This document shows positions 1 to 10,276 of a stretch of 64,000 bases of DNA, piece by piece (within the stretch, counting starts at the first letter, position 1; each line of letters begins with the position of its first letter). The position numbers and the translations under genes are program-made. The stretch is from the NCBI GenBank assembly GCA_946122785.1, contig CAMGYJ010000011.1, positions 25,421,007-25,485,006 on the forward strand, given 5' to 3'. The notes beneath the pieces were generated by a model. It was not told the origin of the DNA. It worked only from the letters and a program-made list of their open reading frames with translations, and searched no databases. This DNA is from Linum tenue. Taxonomy: Eukaryota; Streptophyta; Magnoliopsida; Malpighiales; Linaceae.

Positions 1-219
1 TCCATAACACAATCCAAATAGAGTCACCATTACCACATGAATTCAACGGTCTTAGCTCCACTAATTCACAAAATCAACCTACACAGCAGAGAGCTAGATA
101 GGAAAAATCTTATACTTCAACATCCTCCATAGTGCTACACTACCTCCCCAGGTTGCACATTACTATAGAGTCTGTCAATTCAAAGCATACTGAGCAGGCA
201 ATTTGCATGGAAACACGTA

Positions 220-268
220 CTTGGAGCCCTCAAATTTAAAAAATTTGGACAGTGGACTAGGCTCCAAG
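220..268 (-). repeat. Conserved stem-loop in element A 3' non-coding region
   Basis: CTTGGAGCC (220-228) pairs perfectly with GGCTCCAAG (260-268); the loop contains a second AT-rich inverted repeat (CAAATTT / AAATTTG). The same structure is at 29826-29876, 44196-44245 and 63850-63900. Confidence 0.6.
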
Positions 269-317
269 CACACAAACAGCAAAACATTCACTCGCGTACA
301 TAATCGAACACCAATCC

Positions 318-346
318 CCCCACACTTAAGCACGACATTGTCCTCA
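318..346 (-). other. Internal polypurine-like block with hallmark motif
   Basis: On the minus strand this reads ATTGAGGACAATGT, then CTTAAGTGTGGGGGG. The same block lies in the 3' non-coding part of B (about 9170-9210), C (29915-29945), D (44278-44330), E (35114-35157) and F (63930-63965). Its purine run resembles the tract next to the 3' LTR, so it may act as an internal second polypurine tract; that role is inference. Confidence 0.45.
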
Positions 347-609
347 ATGGAGGAAAGATAAGGAGGGTAGAACGAAGTTACCAGATCAAGGGTGAATGAT
401 GATGGACGGGTCAGGCGGTGCATTCCAGGAAGAGAGAGTAATCAGAACACAAACACCACACAAAATCTCACAAAGGTTGAGTTATTGACTCTAAAATCAA
501 ATAACAAAACTGACTCAACCGAGGAGAAATAGAGAAAGAAATGCAAACTGAATGGTTGGGTTGCCTCCCGACAAGCGCTTCTTTCACGTCGTGAGCCGGA
601 CGATGGCTC

Positions 610-1800
610 CTAAGTTTCGGTCCATGCTAGAACCTCCTTGAAGTTGAGGTTCTCATCTATGAGGTGGAGTCTCAAGTCACAAGCAGGTGGTGTGGCAGGT
701 GATGAAGGCTCGTGCACTTGATGCAGATGAAGTCTCCACCCTCGAGACCTCTTCTTCTCTTCTCTCGTCTCATTGCCCCAAACCAGATAAGACATCATCG
801 ATTGGCCACCATCGCGTCCACCAAGAGGGACCGATGTCGATGTGGCCTTGGTCTGGCAAAGAGACACTGCAAATGGGTCCTTGCCAAGCAGCTCCTCGAA
901 GTTTGGTGGAGATATCACATGTAACTCATGGCCGGCGCAGGCCTCTTCCACATTAACTCCGTCCTCATCCTGGACGCCAATTTCTTCTTCAACCTCCCTT
1001 TCTTCTTCATGTGGTATCACCCCTGGGAAATGATCAAGAACTCCTCCTGCTTCACTTTCGTCATCCTCCACAACTTCTTTCTGCACCCTTTCTTGCTCTT
1101 CTTCTTCTAGCACGGATTGTAGAGCAAGTTGCCAAGCAATTTATTTCATGAGATCTTCTTGCATCTCCTCACTCATGCCCGCCTCTTCAAAGCTCGGTGT
1201 GGGATGTGGGAAGGTGTGGTCGGCTATGATAGGACATTCCTGATCATGATCATCACGAGAGCTCTCCGTGACAACTTCAGTGTGCTCCACAATGTCCTTG
1301 TAGCCTTCTTCTTCCTCCTCCTCTTCTAGTATGGTAACATAAGGGAGATCTGGAGCAGGTTGTGCACAAGATCGCTCAAGATCATCGACGCTCTTCTTAA
1401 GGCTCAGGAGGATCTCCTCTGTTTCACGATAGGCCTGGACACAATGATCCATCATGGAGCATGATCTCTCACAGTCTCGAGCAAACTGCTCCATGAGAAG
1501 CCTCAATTCATAGTTTGGATCTGGCTGTGGAGTGTAGCATGGCTCTGCAGAATGGCCCGTGAAGGACGCCATGGGTAACTCCAGCTCCAATGGCCCCTCT
1601 GGTTGTGGGAGAAATTCTTCTCGATAAGGAGGTTGTTCTTGATATGCCCAGGGGTCTGATTGTTCTCCGTAGAAAGGGGGTTGGTACTGGAACCCGACTC
1701 CATAGTCTTCAACTCCTTGGTTACTCCAGGGAATCTCGGGGTAATACCACTCGGATGGTGGTGGATACCCCCAATGATTGGAGAAGCTATGAGGGTCCAT
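610..1800 (-). pseudogene. Element A reading frame of unknown function, one in-frame stop
   Basis: A single frame of about 396 codons runs from the ATG at 1800 to a stop at 610 with one internal stop (TAA, 1141-1143). The N-terminus is rich in Pro, Tyr, Trp and Gln. The middle has a possible coiled coil around LLMEQFARDCERS. The C-terminal half is very acidic (runs of Glu) and ends near a conserved-looking stretch FEELLGKDPFAVSLCQ. There is no zinc knuckle, protease DSG/DLG or reverse-transcriptase motif, so I do not assign gag. It sits about 115 nt inside the primer site, where gag normally lies. The internal stop could arise from one C-to-T change in a Gln codon. Function unknown. Confidence 0.55.
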
Positions 1801-1914
1801 GATTCAGATCTGCACCAACAAAAACAAAAAACACTCAAGTGAAAAGCAAGGGCGGAAAACAAATGAAAAACGCTAAAGTAACAAACTTTTGCCTTTCCTA
1901 ATAATCTAGAAAGT

Positions 1915-1931
1915 CCCCGGTAACGACGCCA
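1915..1931 (-). other. Primer binding site of element A (tRNA-Asp type)
   Basis: The minus strand reads TGGCGTCGTTACCGGGG, matching 15 of 17 bases of the complement of the plant tRNA-Asp 3' end (TGGCGCCGTTGCCGGGG). It begins six bases inside the LTR end at 1938. Asp-type sites are typical of Athila-lineage elements. Confidence 0.75.
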
Positions 1932-1937
1932 AAAACT

Positions 1938-3319
1938 TGACACGCTAAAACACAACACCTAACAATGGCCAAGTGTAACCAATGAAAGGGACTGCAGTAT
2001 AGTGGCACAAGTAATAAATATAGAATCCACGGGTCTCTAGAGTTACTATTACTCAGCTTCAGTTCATTATCTAGCAAACTAGATTAAGGATTGATTTATA
2101 AACTACTCTAGTGACTACTCTACTAATTACAAGTTGGGAACTCACTTAGGTATGATTCCCCCTAGCTCCTCAATTAGGTCCAAGTTGCAATTACCTTTGG
2201 TTGATCTACTGTTGATTAAACTGCGGAAGATCCTAAATTTGCTTGGAATCTCTTAAGCTGACCAAGCCCTCTCAGTCCAACTACCCGGCAGACGACTAGT
2301 CTTCACCAGGATAGAAAGCTGAGGCTATGAACACAGAACTCCACTACTGGAATGAATTCCAGTACAAAGCAGTGAATTGATTGACTCTCGCACAACCCAT
2401 TCACCACTATCAATCAAGGAAGCTCTCTTAACCTAATCAGATTCTATCTATCATAGGTTAAAGCAGAAACCAAGAGGATTTGATCAAGATTCAATTGACT
2501 CAATAAATCATGCCTCAATCAATTATAACCAAACAATATAGCATCCAAAACTTCATACAAGAAAGATCCTAACATATGGAACTAGGGTTCCTCAAAACCT
2601 AAGTGAAGGGAAGTTACTCCATAGAGAAGAGAGAGACTGCAGAAATCTGATCTAGATCTTCAATCTCCATCTCCAAGCTTGATTCCCGAGCTCCAATGGC
2701 GAAGAAATCCTCCAAAATAGCTCCAAGAATGTTCCCAAGTCGCTCTCTCTCTAGGGTTCGTCCCTTGGGTGTTTGGGATCCAAAACCCAGCTCCCCCCCT
2801 TTCCTTTTGCTGAAAATCGGGTTTTAACCAGTAATTCCCGACTCACACGGCCAGGCCACACGGCCGTGTGGCTTTCCCAGCTGCCCGTGTGAAGGCTCGG
2901 TGATTTCCACACGGCCACATGGCCAGGTCAGACGGCCGTGTGGGTTGTGCCCGTGTGGCTTGCTCAGCCTCTGTTTAATGCTTCGTTTCTCCCTCGTCCG
3001 GACTCCGAATCAGTCGCCGTTTGATCCCAGACGCTCGTAGTCTCGTCCTCTTTCTTTTCATGACAAGCTTGCATGATTCTTTGTCCATAAAGTGAGGAAG
3101 AAATCCATTCTTCTTCAGGTCATGCCCGAGTTTCTTCTCCCGAATCGTCAATTGATCTCTGATTGACTTGAAACTTGCGCCTATGCTTCAATTTATGTGC
3201 TAGGACCTGAAATATGACAAAGGAACACAACCTAGCATAAAATAGGCCAAAGACACGATAATTCAAGCTCAAACAATCAAGAAACAAAGGGGAAAACATG
3301 TGCAAATACCGAGTCGTCA
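1938..3319 (-). repeat. 5' LTR of element A
   Basis: On the plus strand it runs from TGACACGC to GTCGTCA, a TG..CA pair with matching TGAC/GTCA ends, 1382 bp. It aligns by eye, in opposite orientation, with the solo LTR at 39716-41137 along its whole length (same 5' end, same 'aggtcctag' block, same 3' end before GTGTCA). A palindrome cluster lies at about 2840-2960, including the perfect 16-bp CCACACGGCCGTGTGG at 2856-2871. No clear TATA box seen. Confidence 0.75.
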
Positions 3320-4308
3320 AGAATCCACCCCTTGAATAGATGGCTTTTGACAGATTTTTTTATTCAAGAGTGCGGTTAGAGAGAGAAGTAGAAGCTAGGA
3401 CACGAAAATGAGGAGAAGAAGTATTGGAGGAGAGTTTTGGGGGAGGATTTCCAGCAATGGAAGTTCCCTTTTTTTTATTTATTTCCCTCTTTACATGTCT
3501 CTTCTTCCTCCCTTCATGGGAAGGTACTTTGGGACTTTGTCCTCGAAACCCTAGATTTTGGTTATGAATGTAGATGTAATTGTGTTAGAGGTTATGAATG
3601 AATATGTTTGTTTTAGTAAATTTATGGTTCATTTATGCTTGATTATGCTTGGGTAAGTCACCCAACTCTTCCCTACTGGCCAACAACTGAGTTTAACACT
3701 AGGTGTGAATTTTAGGGCTAGACTGGGTAGCGCCAAATGGCTAAATAAGGGTAGATGAATGATCTTAGGGTTCCTTAGTGGACGCGGCTACCGAACCCCT
3801 GCTATAGGAATGCCTCCTAAAAAACAACGCTAGAAAGGTCGCACATGTTGTGATCGAAGCACCAATGTAGTATGCATGATAAGTTAAACCTATTGAGAGG
3901 AGCTATGGGAGAAACCCTAGTACATAAACTTTCACTGAGGTGACATTGGGTCTTTGTGGGTCGTGTTAGGAGGGGGAAAGTAATTATTGAAATTCCCAAA
4001 TTAGAGAGTTACACAGCCTATCCTAGAACCCCAACATAGTTAGCCATTTGTATGATGAACTTATGTTTAGGGAAATGGAGAAAACTGAGTACCTCTTCTC
4101 CTTTATTGACCTCTGCCCACCTGCTAAGTATTAGGTTGACTAGATAAAAACTAAGTAAAGAGTAGCCTAGGATACCGTGACCCTTGGAATACGACTGAGC
4201 CACTTTACTACATCCATAGCCTGGTTATACTTGGCCTTGTTAGGATTGACTTGTGAGTGTGCTTTGAATTTAGAAATCTAAAGCTCGATCGATGAAGCGA
4301 TCAAGTTG
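3320..4308 (+). repeat. Truncated old LTR, 3' portion
   Basis: Order and short motifs follow the 3' half of the LTR at 36345-38948: a GA-rich leader, 'aaaccctagattttggttatgaatg', a long AT-rich part with 'gggtagcgccaaatggc', and an end near 'gcgatca' at about 4308. The left part is interrupted by element A at 3320. It could be the 5' LTR of the gag-pro remnant downstream: the next bases (TTGGTCAATGGAGATT) may be an eroded primer site. It does not match the 3' LTR at 10277-11852, so its pairing with element B is unproven. Confidence 0.4.
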
Positions 4309-4343
4309 GTCAATGGAGATTTCACAATAATGACGAGCGTGCA

Positions 4344-6025
4344 ATGTCTGGAGCATTTCACCACACTAATAAGGAAGTCAAAGAATTGGTCAAGCTTCTA
4401 TCAACGATCAAACCATTGAAAGCTACACATGGAAGGGAGGATGGTGTCACCACTATATGTGCATACATGAAAGAGCTGACTAAACAACTCAAGAATGCAT
4501 CAATCGAGCCAAAGAATGGACCGGTGGCATCCTTGTTCGTTTTTGAAGAATGTGGATAAGAAGGCCATGGAGGATTCAAATGCTATAGCCAAGAAGGGCA
4601 AGGACATGCTAATGTCAATTACATAAATCAAGGCTATCAATGGAGACCTCAAAAAGGGAGATATCCTCCTTGTCAAAGATTCAATAGACTTTTCAAAGAG
4701 GAAAGAAGCCCGAGGAATGCCCCAAAATCACCCCTACCAATGCACTATATATTCATGAAGCAGAATGGCAAAAGAAGTCAGGTCCACCGGGATTTGGCAA
4801 TCAACCCCAATACAAGGTGCAAGGAGCCCACCATATTTAAGAAGCTGGAGGCAACATTGATAGGACTACAAATGAGCTACAAGAATATCGAGAGACAACT
4901 TGCACTCCTAATTGATGTCCAACCTCAAAAGATTCAAAGCAACCTTCCGTGCTACACAGGGAACACTCTAAAGAAGAAGGAAGTCAAAGTCATCTCAACA
5001 AGGATGGGAACAACCAAAAGTTTCTCGAGCATGAAAAAAGAAGAAGAGAAGAAAAGGGTTGAGCATCCATCCCTCTTCAAAAATATGATAGAAGCTTTTG
5101 GAGGAGTAGAAGTGGCAATGCCAATATTGGAGAAGATGATTTCCATGGAGGATCATATAAGAAAACTAGTTATTTTCTTGGAGGAAGATGACAGGGTCAA
5201 AGATAAGGAGACCATGATCAAGAAAACCCATTGGGGATACGAAGAATTTGTCCTAGTCATTGAAGTTAAAAAGTATATTGGGCACATCTCCACCAAAATG
5301 TCTTTTGGATGGCATCACGTGGAGGGAGGTCTATTTGACCTTGTCTCAAGTGTCAACATTCTACCACTGCATAGATATGAAAAGATGGGACTGCCAACAT
5401 GGAGTACATCAACGTAGAGATCACGCTAGTCAACCCCTTGTAGAGCTCTTGGAGTTGTTTGAGGCTTAAGAACCCAAGTTGGTCCTTTCATTTTCTTCTC
5501 TGACTACCTCATGATTGACATAGAGACAAGAAAAGAGCAGTCGACCCTCTTTGGAAGGCCATTCCTTGTCAGTGCTGGAGCCATAATTGATGTCGTCAAC
5601 GAAGAAGTAACTCTATATGTGGGAAATATCATGTATAAAGGGGAGAAACCGATCAAAATAAGTGATGAACTCAAGGATTATCTGGAGGAGTATCCAGACG
5701 ATGAGATCAAATTTCTATTTGTATCTCATATTGAGGATTTGGCAAACATAATATTTCATCAGCATTATCTAGTCCAAAGTATGGAGGAGAGCCGAGCAAG
5801 GTTCTGCCAATTCCTAGTATGAAGCTAGCTCAAATGGCACTAAGGATAGCTAGTACAAGGTCAAATATGATGCTAGATAAGATCGAGGAGCTGAAGTATG
5901 AAAGATTAGAGGAGTATCAGCAGTTCATCAACCGTCATCAACCTAATGGAGTCAACCATGATAAAATCTATGCAACGAGATGGAAAGATGATGATGAAGT
6001 GACGCCTGATCGTGAAATCCACTAA
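4344..6025 (+). pseudogene. gag-protease remnant of element B
   Basis: Capsid C-terminal, zinc-knuckle and retropepsin remnants of an Athila-like polyprotein. Frame 4344-4559 runs into CxxC..GHxxxxC-like residues around 4540-4590 (degenerate knuckle), continues in the same frame through 4740-5417, and resumes near 5430. The protease region shows DLVSSVN where the family has DLG(A/S)SVN, so the glycine of the active-site triplet is replaced by Val. The second conserved protease block (LFGRPFL then GAIIDV) is at about 5535-5600. Stops and at least one frameshift (about 5390-5430) break it. The last stretch to 6025 is lysine/glutamate-rich and unassigned. There is no transition into a reverse transcriptase. 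Confidence 0.7.
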
Positions 6026-7432
6026 AGGGAACTTGGTTGAGCCTAGCCAAAGGCATAAAAGAGAGAGTGCTCCATGGGATGCATCCCATGTGTGATGTCA
6101 AACTTAATGACGTTCAATAAAAGTGCTACTACGAAGACATCCCAGATTTCTCTTTCCTGGATTAATCTTTAAGTTTCAAGTTTGTTTTTGGCTTGAAATT
6201 TTGAGTTACTCATTGGGGGAAAACATTGTATCCCTTAGATAGGTGTTACATTTGAAGCGAATTTTGAACTTATGACAAGAATGGAGGATTTAAAGACTCA
6301 AAAATAGTACGAAATCAACTTTTGTACTATCGAGATAAGTTTTCTAATGCAAAAATGCTGGATACTGACCTAGAACACGAAGGGAAGCAACAACGGCTAC
6401 CCCCTGCCCTAGTCACTAGAAAAGCACATTTTTTCAGCCACCAACACCACACTATCCTTTTGTCAAAAAAAAAAAAAACACCACACTATCCCTCACTTTC
6501 ACTTCCCCTTCTCTCTCTTAGCCGAAAATCCTCTCCGGCTCTCTAGGATTCAAATTTCTCCCAAAACCTTCAACTTTCAATCACTAATTCCACCTCCAAA
6601 ATTTAGAATTTTACCTTCAAATTCGAGATACCACCTACACATCACCAAACAAACAAAGCCTAAGCAACAAAACTCCAAAATGCTCACAAGAAAAGCCATC
6701 GGCGGATAGACCCACTACGACACTGTCGCCGATTCTCACTCTTCATTTTTCAACTTTTCTTTAATTTCTCTGCACTACTTATCATTAAAGTAAGTACCCA
6801 TGATCTTTAGATGAATCTAGGAGCTTGAACCATGAATTTAAGACTTCATGGTACTTATCGATGTTTATGAATGCATGTTGATAGCCTGTATTCTTAGAAA
6901 TTAGATCGCATGGTACTTATAATGATTTTAATTGAATTTATGCTTGGATGGATTGATGAATTTTAGCAAAGATCATGCCAAAATTTTCAAAATTCTAGTA
7001 TAGCATCTTTCTAATTGAACTTTTAATGTCAAAGCTATGCTAATGTTTTGAAATTCTTTGGTGAAGTTTGAAATTTCAAGATTTCAATGGGAGAAGGGCA
7101 TTGTTAATTTCGAGATTCATTCCTAAGTTGGATTAAATGTGATGCCACTTCACTTGTGCCAACCTATTAATCGAGCTTTGCCTGATCGTATAACTTAGAG
7201 CTTTCAAAGTTTTCACATTTTCAAGATATTACTCCATGCTACTTCTAGATTTTGAATTAGACTATTTCCTCTCTTTACATGTGCTTTAATGACATATGAA
7301 GTAGTAGAGGTTACTATCTTGTTAATACTTACTTGAAAAGTTATATGATTAGCTTATTAAAGAAGCCACACTCTTAAAGTGTGAGGTTATCCTCTATTAC
7401 CTATGCTAATTTGGTTTCTTTTAAGCAGGAAA
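6026..7432 (+). other. Element B spacer with probable leader exon and intron before ORF-1
   Basis: Holds the eroded hallmark block (about 6068-6090), then a CT-rich leader-like stretch (about 6420-6780), then a good splice donor (GTAAGTA, 6790-6796). A pyrimidine-rich acceptor (ttggtttcttttaagcag) ends at 7428, four bases before the ORF-1 ATG at 7433. This suggests ORF-1 was expressed from a spliced RNA with its own leader. No clear TATA box was found upstream. Confidence 0.4.
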
Positions 7433-9010
7433 ATGAATCAAATGGCCAGCTGGTTAAAGAGGCACAAGAATAAGGGGGATGATGGTGCTTCGTCATGAGG
7501 ACCATGACATCCTACTCTACCACAACTGGAGCCAAATCATGTAGCACCTCTACTATCTACGTGACTCAACTAGAGAGATCATGTGATCGTGATAGAGAAG
7601 GAGACTTCAAGCTCTCAGTTTTGATTCATTCGGAGATCCTCAAGCAACAGTAGTGAAAGGCTATCACTGGATAGTGAGAGATTGAGGAGCATGAGTGGAC
7701 ACCTGCCACCAAATGTCAAGGATTGAGCGACTGATAGCGAGCTGGAGATACGAGAAGACACACCGGGGGCACCCCTGCATCCTTTCCTCCAGCTCCCCAT
7801 TGGCAGTTATATTGCCAAGAAGTTGTAGAGATGGAGGCACATACCAGTGGACAACCAAAGAGAGATGGACTGGTCAGACTTTGACTAGTACCAAGGATGG
7901 GGAGCAACATTGAGACATATACTAGATGGTTTCAGTCTCTTGTCATTATTCAACATTAGAGGAGAGAGCAAAGATGTTGTCACTAGAGAGTTCCTAGCTT
8001 CATTGACAGTAGGATCAAGAGGAAAGTCCAGCCAGAGGTGCATCTCTTATAGATTGGTGGTATGACACTTCATTGATAGTTATGATAGATTTGTCGAGAA
8101 ACTAGGGATCCCAACCTACCATAGGAGAGGACTACTCTCATATGCCATCCTTGGATCCTATTGGGAGCCCATGACATAGATGGCTAACTTCCGAGATCTT
8201 TGGAAGAGGATCACGTGTGACCAAGGAGCATAGTTTGTTGCCGGCTACTCCTCACCTACTACCATTAAGCTGCCATTCTTCAGGTTTGTTCACTAATTTG
8301 GTCGAACCAATTTTAACATGAGGAAGAAGGGAGATGTTGGGAAGGTGACCACTAGTGGCATGATCTTGTATCATGCTTTGCTGCACTACTGGTGGTTTCA
8401 CCCAACATGGTTGGTGGTCGACAACCTTTTGAGATACACATCCTTTGCTTCTCCAAGAGGACTTCTAGGAGGAGGCTATATCTACACCATAGCCCACCGC
8501 ATCCACGAGCATAGGGAGGAGTACGGATTTGCTCTCTGGGAGACATTGGCAAGGGAATGGCAAATCTATTGTTAGTAGGCTTTCACCTTTGGAGTTGATA
8601 AGGTGACAAGCAAGGGAGTGGACCTTTCCAGCAACACTTACCCACAATACTCTGCGTGGACAGCGGCAGGAAAATGATCAGTACACTTAGTGAGACAACC
8701 TGAGCATGGATTTGGATCTGGATACCCACCACCACCTCCACCTCAACATTATGACTATAGAGTTCAGCTGGCAGAGTTGAGAGAGGTTGTGGAACGTGCG
8801 AATGAGAGCCTTAAGAACTATCATACCCTGAACGAGTAGCACTGGGATTCCCATGAGCACGAGAGACAAATATAGTTTAAGGAGACTCGACCTTGGCGCC
8901 ATAAACAAGAGGCAAAACAACAGTGGTGTCGTTCGTGGATGGAGGATTTTAGTATATCATTTCGTAACCTCTACCTAGGTAGTGGACCACCACCAGGAGT
9001 AGGCATGTAG
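7433..9010 (+). pseudogene. ATHILA ORF-1-like protein of element B, 17 stops, no frameshift
   Basis: A single frame of 526 codons from the ATG at 7433 to TAG at 9008-9010. Features of ATHILA ORF-1 (the env-position protein of Athila elements, function not established) include a block around 7930-8060 with LFNIRG..VTREFLASL and basic residues, and a conserved block at 8318-8575 with tryptophan and tyrosine motifs. A Pro-rich stretch lies near 8720. The frame contains 17 internal stops at 7496, 7505, 7562, 7571, 7622, 7724, 7826, 7886, 8063, 8177, 8231, 8294, 8573, 8576, 8675, 8837 and 8873 (9 TAG, 7 TGA, 1 TAA) yet no indel shifts the frame. It cannot be translated as it stands. Confidence 0.65.
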
Positions 9011-10276
9011 GAGTTCAAGTTTGAGGAAGCCACTTGTGTTTTTCTTTTGTTTAGACATTTTGAGTCTCTTCAAAAAATCATGGAGAACTAGCAATTTGGA
9101 TGCCTGTAAATTCTGAACAACAATCGAGGTAATTCGTTCCAACTTTACCACAGCTCACTATTTTCTTAGTCCATTAAGGACAACGTCCATTTTAAAGTGT
9201 GGTGTTGGAATGGTTGATATGCTTTGCTTGGATATGCTTACTACTTGCTATATGATTAGTTTTACAAATTTGAAAAATTTTCAATGCTAAAATGGTTATG
9301 ATATGTGCTTAAATGTTTTTGAAAGAACTAAAGATGTTTTCCATCTAATGACTTTAGTCATCCCCTACAAGTATGATCACTTCTTATCTTACTTTGAATC
9401 AATGAGTCTAGTGATCATCACTTGATCTAGGAAGGATAGATAGTGGCTATGAACGCCATATTATTTGATCAATTAAAAGATTTCTGATTATGCAACAGAG
9501 TCTCCTATTTTTAGAAGTTTTCAAAGGGTGAACTATATCTTTAGAAAAATACAAAATTTCTACCCATCAAGACATTGTTTCATTCGAAAAATTTGCCATG
9601 CTATGTTAAGAAATAAAGTGTGGGGCAATCCTAATGTATGAAGCATCTATCCATTGCACTAAAATCGGGTCTTGGAAGAGATACTATATGAGCTTTAGTA
9701 GGAAATTCCTATAAGGTGATACTAGTTCCTTTATAGTATAAGTAAAATTTCCACTCGTTGAATTGATTGCCAACTTGAGGTTGTATTTTTAAGGGAACGA
9801 ATAAAGCTTTCGAAACCCCTTAACTCCATTGACCCTCCACACGAGTAGGTATATAAGATTCTAGATCTTGCTCGACCAATAAGGGTAAAGTTCAAAAAGA
9901 ACTCTCCACCATGAGAAAAACTAGAAAAACAAAACTATTTGCAAGAGAAGAAAATCTGAATAATAAAAAGAGTATGAGTTGGAATAAGGCAAAACGCTTA
10001 AAGAAATGTCAAGTTGATGGTAGAAAATATTAAAGCTTAAATATTTATAAGAACTCACCCTATCATTTTGACTAGTTGATGCTTGGATTAAGTGGTAAGA
10101 TGTTCTTGCATGTTGATGTAGGTTAGGATTCTCTCATGATATTGTTGACCTTGTAAGTTGCTTATGATAAAACACCTAAGATCAGTGTTGAGCAATGGTT
10201 CCTTGGGTTCATTGAGCTGTATGGTTATAAGTAGTGTTTGCTTGGGGATAAGCAAAGTTCAAGAGTGAGGTATTTC
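9011..10276 (+). other. 3' non-coding region of element B with pre-LTR stem-loop
   Basis: No reading frame seen. It contains the internal hallmark near 9170-9210 (ATTAAGGACAACGT then TTTAAAGTGTGG) and, at 10236-10257, an eroded copy of the pre-LTR stem-loop (GTTTGCTTG / AAGCAAAG), 19 nt before the LTR start. Confidence 0.55.

Larger units (their letters stand above)
1..3319 (-). mobile_element. Element A: 5' part of an Athila/Tat-like non-autonomous LTR retrotransposon
   Basis: Minus-strand element cut by the left window edge. Read right to left it has a 5' LTR (1938-3319), a tRNA-Asp-type primer site (1915-1931), one broken reading frame (610-1800) that is not recognisable gag, the family hallmark just below the frame (an 'AGCGCTTGT..GGGAGGCAACCCA' block near 560-585), a long stem-loop (220-268) and a purine-rich block (318-346). 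No gag, protease, reverse transcriptase or integrase motif is visible, so it looks like a LARD-type derivative. The right flank (3320 onward) resembles the 3' part of another LTR, so A probably inserted into it. The target duplication cannot be checked because the other LTR is outside the window. Confidence 0.75.

Noticed and set aside
2821..2960. Repeated palindromes as a CRISPR-like array
   Set aside because: Spacing is irregular, there are no constant repeats with unique spacers, and the setting is a plant LTR.
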